Assembly: GCA_965644295.1 (NCBI GenBank)
Contig: CBFFRP010000629.1
Coordinates: 1 to 25,066 of the forward strand
Direction: 5' to 3'
DNA from: Paraphysomonas bandaiensis
Taxonomy: Eukaryota > Chrysophyceae
Length of the DNA stretch: 25,066 nt
The notes beneath the pieces were generated by a model, which ran no database searches, was not told the DNA's origin, and was given only the letters and a program-made list of their open reading frames with translations. This document shows positions 8,453 through 18,010 of the stretch, one piece after another (position 1 is the first letter of the stretch; the number at the start of each line of letters is the position of its first letter). The position numbers were made by a program, and so were the translations under genes.

Positions 8453-9738
8453 CACAATTCGACTTGATGGCCAATGGATGACTGGCAGTTTTATGTTGTT
8501 GTTGGATTACTCACTGTCTTTGTTGGAGTAATCAGTGTCGCTATTGGATTAATTCTTCGACATCTGCAGGGCCAAAACTTGGCACTCCATCAGGTTTTAT
8601 CTCAGCTACCAGCCACAGTGCTTCACATTGTCTTGACACCGTCAGCGGATTCCCAAACTAAAGAGAAGAATCTGAGAGCTCTATTGGGCCGTCTCAAAAT
8701 CGATTTCCCCGTTCTCAGCAGTGATATTTACACATCAGAAAAATATTTCTCGCGGTTTAACTTTAAATGGGCGTGGCCGGAAGGTTGCACAGACGAAGTA
8801 TCTGTGTATGATCCATTCTGCGCGGCTTTCAAGGAATTCATCGATTTGAGTACAAAGGTGCAATTGGTGAGTGCTGCTGTTGGGAATGGTCAAAGGTTGG
8901 CGGACGGTCTTCTATTCAGTACACCCATCTTCTCTCTGCGTGAATACGATATATTCAATAAGAAGAAGGGGAAAGTACTATACAGGGGAGAAGTTCGAGG
9001 GAGAACCGATATCGTTATTATGGATGCAGACCCCCCTGGTGAAATTGCTCGCCACAACGTTTTGTTTGCCATTGAGATTAAAAAAGATTAGACACACCCC
9101 AGTGATCTGCACTCTGGCCTGCGTGAAGCTTGCACCGAGTTATTGGGTCTATGTGGGGACAACAATTACCGCACTCCACCGGTGCTACTCACCAATTTTG
9201 TTTCGTGTTTTGTCGTAGTGCACCTCAATCGAGTCAGCGAGGTTCCTTTGCTGTTTTCGATTTCAGCCGACCGTTGCAGTAACCTCAAGTCTGCTTTATC
9301 CTTGGCTTACTCGGTGTCAATGCAAGATTGCATCAGCGCAGACTTTGGGCGGCCTGATACCCCCACCTGCAGCGATTATAGCTAGTAGAAGGCAACAGAT
9401 TTGGAATGTGTTATTTGTATTTAGACTAAACCATAGTATGTAACCATACTATTAAAAACTGAAAATAACGTCGATTTTCATACATAAAATAACTAAAGTC
9501 GTTTATTTTTTCTTGACTATAATAAAAACAAAATATGAAAATGAAAAATTTCTTTGTATACAAAATTACCGGAGAAAAACAGATAAAACATACTATGGAA
9601 AAACCTCGCTATCCGTAAATAAGCGTCTGTCCATTCACCTTATACCTTATAATGAATACAAAGAGTCATGTGATTTATCTTCCTTTTTCTCAGTTTTCAA
9701 TTTATTTTAAGAATGTAATATCTTAAAAGCGAGATTGA
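8453..9738 (+). repeat. Right arm of inverted duplication
   Basis: Reverse-complement counterpart of 5881-7233. It includes the second nuclease-like gene and the same 3' flank. Relative to the left arm it lacks 75 bp of coding sequence, has a 7-bp tandem duplication (CCTTATA) near 9641, and carries a handful of substitutions. The first ~100 bp of the gene differ by about 11 percent, while the rest is nearly identical. Its outer end falls just inside a reading frame that continues to 10063. Confidence 0.95.
8474..9385 (+). pseudogene. PD-(D/E)XK nuclease-like protein, copy with nonsense mutation
   Basis: Duplicate of the gene at 6228-7214. The frame begins with MDDWQF at 8474 and has the same transmembrane segment (about residues 7-28), but lacks the 25-residue Gln-rich coiled-coil block. 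It reads through the GRTDIVI and IEIKKD motifs and then meets TAG at 9089-9091. The left copy has TTG (Leu231) there, so one T-to-A change explains the stop. Downstream the frame stays open and matches the left copy to its natural stop at 9383-9385. A truncated 205-aa product would keep the catalytic-type D and E-x-K but lose the following helix and the C-terminal third. Stop-codon readthrough or an assembly error are alternatives. Confidence 0.75.
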
Positions 9739-10540
9739 AGATACAATATTAACGCCCCGTTTAAGTGATTACAATGCAGCAGCAATCGAGTATCACTATA
9801 TTCAGCGGGATAAAAACTGCTGTAGTAAAAATTACAGATATCTAATGAAAATAAATGGTAAGCCAATGAATGGTAATCCATCACTTATGTCTGAAGAGCT
9901 CAACTGCTGGCCAGCTTCATACTTCAATGAAGCAACACAAGAAACGGAGGCTCTATACAGCTGTCAGATAGTTCTTCTACGTACTTCAGAATATCCTGAC
10001 ATGCCTGACTATCCACATATATCGAAAAAACTGACTGTATGGCCTTCGTTGAATGGATGGTAGATGCTCCCATAGATATAAAAGACCAATGGCAGACCGG
10101 ATGGCTTGTGTATTCTACTACCCCACGGACTCGTCGCACCTCGCGGAAGCGCTATGTATCCAAAACTTATAGCCCTAGAGAATTTCGGTCCTAACTGAAA
10201 AACACACTGGCCCTCCGACTACAACTCCGACGAGATCAAAGAGCTTAATGAGAGGCGAATCTCCCTAGAGCAAAACTTAACCCTATCTTCACCCTCTAGA
10301 AAGCGCAGCAGACCTCCACCACCCGATAACACCGGTAAGCGATATCGAGTACGTAATCCACGTCCCGTGCCAGAATCGTCCGTAGTCGTGCGTACGAGGG
10401 CTAATCCCAGTGGTCTGCAGTCTGCTTCTTATTTCTCATATCATATTTTAAGCTCAGGTAGAACTGGTTACAAATACCTCAAAACACAGTATTTAATTGC
10501 TTACAGACAAGAAAAACTCAACAAAGACCAAATAGCATAA
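9719..10540 (+). pseudogene. Unidentified coding remnant with two frame changes
   Basis: Three consecutive open blocks on the plus strand read like one protein. Block 1 is 9719-10063 (contains NGKPMNG and LNCWPASYFNEA). Block 2 is in the next frame, about 10030-10194 (contains VEWMVDAPID and DQWQTGWLVY, then an Arg-rich stretch). Block 3 is back in the first frame, 10199-10540 (contains NERRISLEQNL and a nuclear-localisation-like SRKRSRPPPP). The first switch lies near an A6 run at 10025-10030. A compensating pair of indels suggests either a decaying gene or sequencing errors; introns do not fit because no GT-AG pair separates the blocks. The beginning overlaps the end of the right inverted-repeat arm, so the original N-terminus may have been replaced when the duplication formed. 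No family recognised. Confidence 0.4.
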
Positions 10541-11204
10541 ATTTAAGTGATGGTGTTTTATATTAACTATATGTAACAATGCTCCCACTGCCCACATGCT
10601 TAAATTACAATACGGATAGTAATTAATATATTATTATATGGTATGTTGTATATATAGCTATTGGGTATGTATATACAGTTATATTAGGTGTATATGTAGG
10701 GTATGTATAGTTATATATTCTATGGTAGGTGAATATCTAGATATATAGGGCATGCACGGGTTTGTGTATAGTTATAGAGTACAGTACGTTCACCAACAAC
10801 TTGATATTGATTTCACGATACCTATAATATAAAATTATAGAATAGGAAGAAGACCACAAGTGATACTGCTAAGGAGTTGACTAAGACGTCAAGTACTTCA
10901 ACTTCCAGCTCGAAGACAAATGAAACCGCTAGTAGGAAAAGGTAAATTTCTTAGTGCTAGAATGTCAGTTCGAATAGAGAAAAACGCGACTGTAAGCCCC
11001 TCGTCCTCTTTTTTATACAAATTCTTAATTAAATACCTAGTGATGAGTGATGACAACATGTACGACATGTACTATCGAAAAACGGTTAAACTAATATGTT
11101 TTCATGCCATTCCAACAATACTCAACCCAGAAGCTGATCCAGGTAACACGGTTCATACGGTGCGCATATGCCCAGAATGAGAGTAAAGATACAAGTCTCC
11201 ACGC
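10541..11204. other. AT-rich intergenic DNA with weak coding signals
   Basis: 10600-10770 is low-complexity (TATA, GGTATGTATA-like). At 10862-10943 a Ser/Thr-rich frame runs straight into AGGTAAAT, which looks like a splice donor. An 86-codon ATG frame overlaps it at 10920-11180 and ends 25 bp before the stop of the GST gene on the other strand. Either could be an exon of an unmapped plus-strand gene. Neither shows a recognisable domain. Confidence 0.3.
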
Positions 11205-14200
11205 TTAACGACCAAGCACCTCATTAACTTGAGCCACATAATCTGGCCCTCCTAGCGGGTAGTATAGGCTATTGTTCTTGATGAAAGCATCTATTCCAGG
11301 TAATGATATAACCAGATACTGAAGTTCCACCAAATGTATAAAAGTATTCACGATATCTGCTCCAAACTATGGTGAAGTTATAATGTTAAGCAACACATCG
11401 GAAGTAATGCTCAGCTCATACCTCTTCAATGAACCACGTTGTCACATGCGCCACTAGGATATCTGCACAGCTGAGCGTAGAGCCAACAAGCACTTTCCCT
11501 CCGTTATTCTTAAGAATTAAATCAAGTCGAGAACCAAACTTAGACCATTTGACTTTGGCAAGACGGCTGTGTGCTAATTACCAATCCATGAGAGTTCACA
11601 ATAATACGCGTTGTAGACACACACCTTCCCAATCTGACTCTGACTTAGCTTTGATAAATGGAGCAGCCAGCACAAATGGTAAGATATCATGCACTGCCTC
11701 ACAGATCTGAAAAGAAATGTCATTCAGATAACTAAAAATTATCACTTGTGTAATACAATATCCCCCCAACCTCAATTACAAGTGAGAAGTGATATGGTTA
11801 AAACGTATCAAGAATGAATGCATTGATAGAATACGTACCATATCAATTTGGACTTCTTCTACGCTGTTTGTCCCATTCATATTCGCCCGACGGGCTAGAT
11901 ATCTACACACAAGGTAAATAACTCCGCAAGGAATACACATGTACACATTAGTATGACATAATGCGTGTGATTCCTATGGAAGTTATGATATTTACCTAAT
12001 AATAGCCTGAGTCTGTGCTAGGTCCTGCCCATCTATTTGTAGCTGCATACAAAATATCAGTACTGTGTAACACAATGGCTACATATAAGTGCGGATAAAA
12101 TAACTCACCACACTATATCGTATCATACACACAGAATACACTAGCAGACAAGATAATAACGAGGCAGTAAGAATACAAAGACAACTATAACTATCATATA
12201 CTATACATACACACACCCTCTACACACATACATGCTCTCTAACTATACCTACATCTACTATACATACACACACCCTCTACACACACATACGCTGTACATA
12301 CAGGCTCTCTACATACACACATACACCCTCTCACTATACATACATCTATTGTACATACAGGCCCTCTACACACCCTCTCTACACATGTCCTACACATATA
12401 CACACATACAGACCCGCTACACACATCCTTCTGTATACATACATACAGGCCCTCTACACACACACATACAGGCCCTCTATACACACCCCTATGTATACAT
12501 ACAAACAGGCCCTCTACACATATATACAGGCCATCTACACACATCCCTCTGTATACATACATACAGGCCCTCTACACATATACAAACAGGCCCTCTACAC
12601 ATATATACAGGCCATCTACACACATCCCTCTGTATACACACATACAGGCCCTCTACACATATACAAACAGGCCCTCTACACATATATACAGGCCATCTAC
12701 ACATACATACGGGCCCTCTACACACACACCCCTCTGTATACACACATACAGGCCATCTACACACACCCCTATGTATACATACATACAGGCCCTCTACACA
12801 TATACAAACAGGCCCTCTACACATATATACAGGCCATCTACACACATCCCTCTGTATACATACATACAGGCCCTCTACACATATACAAACAGGCCATCTA
12901 CACACATCCCTATGTATACATACATACAGGCCCTCTACACATATACAAACAGGCCCTCTACACATATATACAGGCCATCTACACACATCCCTCTGTATAC
13001 ATACATACAGGCCCTCTACACATATACAAACAGGCCCTCTACACATATATACAGGCCATCTACACACACACATACAGGCCCTCTACACACATCCCTCTGT
13101 ATACACACATACAGGCCCTCTACACATATACAGGCCTCTACACACACACATACAGGCCCTCTACACACACATACAGGCCCTCTACACACATCCCTCTGTA
13201 TACATACATACAGGCCCTCTACACATATACAAACAGGCCCTCTACACATATATACAGGCCATCTACACACATCCCTCTGTATACATACATACAGGCCCTC
13301 TACACATATACAAACAGGCCCTCTACACATATATACAGGCCATCTACACATACATACGGGCCCTCTACACACACACCCCTCTGTATACACACATACAGGC
13401 CCTCTACACATATACAGGCCCTCTACACACACACATACAGGCCCTCTACACATATACAGGCCCTCTACACACACACCTCTGTATACATACATACAGGCCC
13501 TCTACACATATACAAACAGGCCCTCTACACATATATACAGGCCATCTACACATACATACGGGCCCTCTACACACACACCCCTCTGTATACACACATACAG
13601 GCCCTCTACACATATACAGGCCCTCTACACACACACATACAGGCCCTCTACACATATACAGGCCCTCTACACACACACCTCTGTATACATACATACAGGC
13701 CCTCTACACATATACAAACAGGCCCTCTACACATATATACAGGCCATCTACACATACATACGGGCCCTCTACACACACACCCCTCTGTATACACACATAC
13801 AGGCCCTCTACACATATACAGGCCCTCTACACACACACATACAGGCCCTCTACACACACATACAGGCCCTCTACACACACACCTCTGTATACATACATAC
13901 AGGCCCTCTACACATATACAGGCCCTCTACACACACATACAGGCCCTCTACACACACATACAGGCCCTCTACACACACACCTCTGTATACATACATACAG
14001 GCCCTCTACACATATACAAACAGGCCCTCTACACATATATACAGGCCATCTACACATACATACGGGCCCTCTACACACACACCCCTCTGTATACACACAT
14101 ATACAAACAGGCCCTCTACACATATATACAGGCCATCTACACATACACATACAGGCCCTCTACACACACATACAGGCCCTCTACACACATCCCTCTGTAT

Positions 14201-14979
14201 ACATACATACAGGCCCTCTACACATATACAGGCCCTCTACACACACATACAGGCCCTCTACACACACATACAGGCCCTCTACACACACATACAGGCCCTC
14301 TACACACACATACAGGCCCTCTACACACACACCCCTCTACACATACATACAGGCCCTCTACACACACACCTCTGTATACATACATACAGGCCCTCTACAC
14401 ATATACAGGCCCTCTACACACACATACAGGCCCTCTACACACACACCTCTGTATACATACATACAGGCCCTCTACACACATATACAGGCCCTCTACACAC
14501 ACCCCTCTGTATACATACATACCATGGGAAGTTGTCGAAACGGCAATTGATTCTCTGATAACCTTACAAATCTCTCTCTGTCACTGATAACTCGTTGTTG
14601 AAAACTCACTCCTGTTGCTGCCATCATCCATCTAATCTATAAACAATATTATGATCTATATGATCTATAACACACTGATTTTAAGGGATATTTCATATGA
14701 AACATCAAATATTAGAATATTTTTAATCTAATATATATATAAAACTATATAAACATATGAAAAATAGGGATATTTTATATATAAATATGGATAATTTCTA
14801 TTAAAAAAATATAATGAAGTGAAAGTAAAAGTGAAGTCATGAGTATGTGAATTTATAAGTACCTGATCTGCACGTCCTCTTCCGCCAAAATAATACAGAG
14901 TTGCATCCACTTCTTCACTTGGTTTTTCTTTAAATGCATTTCCATTACCATTTATTGAAGTAGAAGTAGAATTTCCCAT
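11205..14979 (-). CDS. Glutathione S-transferase, sigma-like, 7 exons
   Basis: Exons on the minus strand: 14863-14979, 14523-14636, 11996-12042, 11839-11902, 11625-11706, 11422-11573 and 11205-11366. All introns are GT-AG and all phases fit, giving 245 aa with a TAA stop. The protein has an N-terminal extension of about 25 residues, then the thioredoxin-like GST domain: TLYYFGGRGRADQ (Y30 aligns with the catalytic Tyr of sigma-class enzymes, R36 with their conserved Arg), RQLPM with the cis-Pro (P76), and the glutathione-contact segment LAQTQAIIRYLAR (87-97; most family members have Gln-Ser where this has Gln-Thr). The all-helical C-terminal domain follows, with KVLVGSTLSCADILVAH (168-184, N-capping Ser and Asp179). 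It should conjugate glutathione to electrophiles or isomerise prostaglandin-like substrates in the cytosol. Intron 2 (12043-14522) contains the large minisatellite. The gene appears intact. The subclass is inferred from motifs only. Confidence 0.92.
12190..14521. repeat. Intronic minisatellite, about 2.3 kb (GST intron 2)
   Basis: The basic unit is about 20-24 bp around ACAGGCCCTCTACACACA, organised into longer variable blocks that are periodically joined by CCTCTGTATACATACATAC. The left end (12190-12420) is degenerate and the central and right parts are homogeneous. On the minus strand, the sense strand of the GST gene, the linker reads GTATGTATGTATACAGAGG, and the first copy begins exactly at the donor of intron 2. 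Each repeat therefore carries donor-like GTATGT and acceptor-like TACAG. Stop-free frames of 595-772 codons across it are by-products of the repeat. Confidence 0.97.
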
Positions 14980-15720
14980 GATGAATTAATTGGGGTAGTG
15001 TAAGTGATAAGTAGATTTGATTAATATATTCAAGTAAGCAATTGCAGATGTATATGATGCATGTGTATGTGCATGTATGTATGTGTGTGTATAGACAAAG
15101 ATTGCAATTGGAGTATAACAGTATTAGATAATACGCTTCATAATACAATGTATTCCTCATCTCTGAATTTTAGTACTCTATCATCATAATACATCCTACC
15201 ACACAAGTCCAGAAAAATGAATTCTGTTTTTTTGTATGGGAGTGTGTGTAGGAGGGGGTTGAAGTGGAGATATTCTGGTCTGCAGAATTCAGCGTTTATG
15301 TACGTGATTCAGCGTTAATGTACGTCCCTCTTAATGACCATATCGAGCGTATGGCTGCATAAAAGTACTTATATATATATATATTCTTGTAGAGGACTCT
15401 TATTACTACTACGTGCCTTACTGACAATATCTACCGTGTGTAATCAGATCAGTATTCCCAGTGAATAAGCGAACGTCATGAAATAACAAATATGTTCCAG
15501 TGGCCACCATAAGGCGCGATGACAACACCTAAGAACTGTTTAAGTCTCGATATTAGGCAGTCTAATATCCCCTACATCTCATTGGGTGGCTTCATACTCC
15601 ACTACGTTTGCCACAAAGGTGTCTGGTATTACACTTACCAGGGTCAGTCAGAGCAGTGTAAATTGATTGATGATAATTAGAATTGTTGTAGTTTCATAGA
15701 GATATGCACAAACAGGTGAT
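14980..15720. other. Upstream region of the GST gene
   Basis: No protein-coding signal is visible. It includes a short GT-rich run (15060-15092) and a (TA)n run near 15370. The GST promoter should lie here on the minus strand, but I see no element I can name with confidence. Confidence 0.35.
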
Positions 15721-15733
15721 GGGGGAGTGCTTA

Positions 15734-16083
15734 ATGCCTGTCAGTTGTTGTTTTTGCGATCCGAGCCAGGAAATGCATTGACTGTGGCCAAACATTACTG
15801 CCTTCGAATTGATTGGCAATCGAAGCAAGCCTTTGTAATGCTACAGTTGAGAGACGTGCTGATGCGTATGCCGAACGGCAATGTCAGTGATACCGTCAAA
15901 TTATTTTTTAATGTTTGCATGTGTTGAAACGTTAAATATCGGGATGTACCAAAACCTTCATAAGATCAATTAGAAGCATATCGAGAGGACAAAACAAGAG
16001 TTATTATTGATAGTGATCCAAGTCAAGAACTATCCAGTATCAAGAATTATAGTCCAAAGCTTCATGGAATGTACAACTTGTGA
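15734..16083 (+). pseudogene. Weak coding-like fragments, unidentified
   Basis: Two open segments show protein-like composition. The first is a 66-codon frame 15727-15927 that begins GTG, not ATG, and contains LRSEPGNALTVAKHY and MPNGNVSD. The second is a 39-codon frame 15964-16083 containing DQLEAYRED and SIKNYSPKLHG. They are separated by stops and lack a convincing intron. They may be remnants of one gene or chance frames. Confidence 0.2.
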
Positions 16084-17634
16084 AAGGTTTAAACTTGGCA
16101 CAAAGGTGTACATGAATTTCTAAATGAGAAAGCAAAGAAATTAATTTCGATTAGTTTGGATATATATATTTTTAGTAAGCCAATCTTGCCTATGATTATT
16201 ATTTTCGTAATTAAGTGTTTGAATCATCGCTTGGGGGTGTTGAAGTGCTGTCCGAGATAGTTTCCGGTAGTTTTAATATTTATAGATTTTGTAGTGCGTA
16301 TGTATTGTGTTATATCCACACATTAAACTACAACCAACTCCATATTGGGGTAATAATATAATAAAAGCATACCGGGGTACTGGGGGGAGGTTGTAAGGCA
16401 GTGAGGTAGCATACATGGGTGCCTTGGCTAGTGGCTATACCTAGGCAGTACGGAGAATTAGGAGAGAGAAGTGCATAATATTCAATTGTTATAAAACATA
16501 TATATATATATATATAATTTCAAGATTATGAAAGCATTATAGACATAGCATAGAGTGTACATTAATGCTTTGGTTTCCTCTGGGGGTGATATGGGGCCTG
16601 ATGGGGTGGTGCATGTAAGTGCTTGTGACTGGGGTATAATGTATAATTAGTAGTTGGTGGGATAAGAGTTTCCATATGTGTCAACATGTGTATAAAACCA
16701 AAATATAGCTAAAAATGCAATGTTCATATTGTATACAATGTACTTGTCATTTTTTTCATCATCTGGAGGTCACCTAACAGCCTCTGGTGGTTGACATATT
16801 GAGGAGAACTATATCTGTATTGGAATAGTAAATTACAAGCTTATTATTATCATTTCTTGGGTTATCTGCTGTCAACGTATATATACTTATGATTTATATG
16901 TTTTTACGGTGTCTATGAAGGTGTACTCGGCTCAAGGGCTCACTGTGATTAATTCTGGCGATATGCATATTAAGGGTGTGAGCGTGTGTCAATGTGTTTC
17001 AACTCTGTACACATTTTCATGCTCTCACTATAGAAAAGATAAAAGTTATACGCTCTATGAGTATAAATATATATAGACTCCGTATATTTAAGTCAACTTT
17101 TGGCCTTCTACTGCTCTTCTTCTTCATACTTACCAGATCGCCTGCTTGCTCAATAAGATGCTTAATAACGACTGTAATGACCCACTTAATGATGCCATGA
17201 ATAAACCTCGTCTTATCTTTCCTTTAAAGGGTTGTGACATTGCTGTCTTATGTCGATATTGTCTTGTATTTGTTGCTATCTTTTAATGTGTCTATCACGT
17301 CTTTTATCTCTTCCACAGATAGAGCTCCATTATTGGGGTAAACCGTATGCAATAAATTACCTTTTTTACATCTACCCTTTTCTCAATAGAATGCTGTATT
17401 TTTAGGGTAAAAATAGTAAAAATAGTAAAAAGGGAGAAAAAAATAAATTGCCGCTATCCTTTAACTGAGGTGTGATGAATAGTGAGTGGTGATGATGAGT
17501 GAGAACTTTTCTCGTTTTTCTGGACTTGTCTGGTAGGAATACATCGTATAGCAATAATACTGTATGTATATCTTTATATACGTAGGATTATGGTGGAATA
17601 GTGAGTGGTGATGATGAGTGACAATATTCATGCC
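16084..17634. other. Non-coding AT-rich spacer
   Basis: No gene is supported. It contains a (TA)n run at about 16499-16516, a GTAAAAATA triplication near 17405-17430, and a perfect 26-bp direct repeat at 17477-17502 and 17596-17621, just before the copia insertion. The ORF at 16994-17200 has hydrophobic, low-complexity composition and no family signal. Confidence 0.4.
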
Positions 17635-17639
17635 GGTAG
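17635..17639. repeat. Target site duplication GGTAG (left)
   Basis: GGTAG directly precedes the 5' LTR and recurs directly after the 3' LTR at 22738-22742. Five bp is the usual duplication length for copia integrases, and it fixes the LTR ends. Confidence 0.9.
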
Positions 17640-17995
17640 CGTAGAGCTAAATGATGATTCGGTATAGAAGTCTTCGAGTGATGGAAATGAAAGTCAACGT
17701 GCACATTCGTTTTTGTTACAGTGATTATGTTTTCAGTTATTGTACATGTGTGACTCTGTAGGATACGAGTGAGAGTGTACAGTAGAACATGATCAGCTGT
17801 AGTATTATTGTGTTGTAGGGAGACACCATAATTTTCTATCACTAACGATTTCTGTAGTATTTGCAAAGAGACTTGTCTTTTGCCTACCTGTAGTGTAGTT
17901 TGAACGGAGGACAACGGGCGCACTGGATCCGTGAGTGTTTGATTGATCTGTAGTATCAGTGTTGTATTTTCGATCCAAGTACGTATTTCTCTACG
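17640..17995 (+). repeat. 5' LTR of copia-type element (356 bp)
   Basis: Identical base for base to 22382-22737. It starts CGTAGAG and ends CTCTACG, a perfect 7-bp terminal inverted repeat, instead of the canonical TG...CA. The segment CATAATTTTCTATCAC at 17827-17842 is the exact reverse complement of 17995-18010. If transcripts start at 17827, U3 would be 187 bp and R+U5 169 bp. A weak TATA-like TATTATT lies at 17803-17809. Confidence 0.97.
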
Positions 17996-18010
17996 TGATA
18001 GAAAATTATG
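17995..18010 (+). promoter_or_regulatory. Putative self-priming PBS
   Basis: GTGATAGAAAATTATG spans the last LTR base and the 15 bases after it, including the Gag-Pol start codon. It pairs perfectly with LTR positions 17827-17842. The pairing would place a primer 3' end (...CTATCA) exactly opposite the first base after the LTR, which is where minus-strand synthesis must begin. Self-priming by the mRNA 5' end is known for Tf1 and relatives. Here it is inferred from complementarity only. Confidence 0.6.

Noticed and set aside
11429-11710. 93-codon plus-strand ORF
   Set aside because: It is antisense to GST exons 5 and 6, which have clear family motifs on the other strand.
12400-14520. CRISPR-like array
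   Set aside because: The repeats are regular but there are no unique spacers; the intervening sequence is itself repeat variants. This is a minisatellite in a eukaryotic intron.
12232-14587. Three overlapping ORFs of 595-772 codons plus antisense ORFs
   Set aside because: They exist in every frame because the minisatellite lacks stop codons. The region is intron 2 of the GST gene on the minus strand.
14728-14979. 83-codon ORF taken as a small gene
   Set aside because: Its first 39 codons are GST exon 1; the remainder is intron 1 read through.
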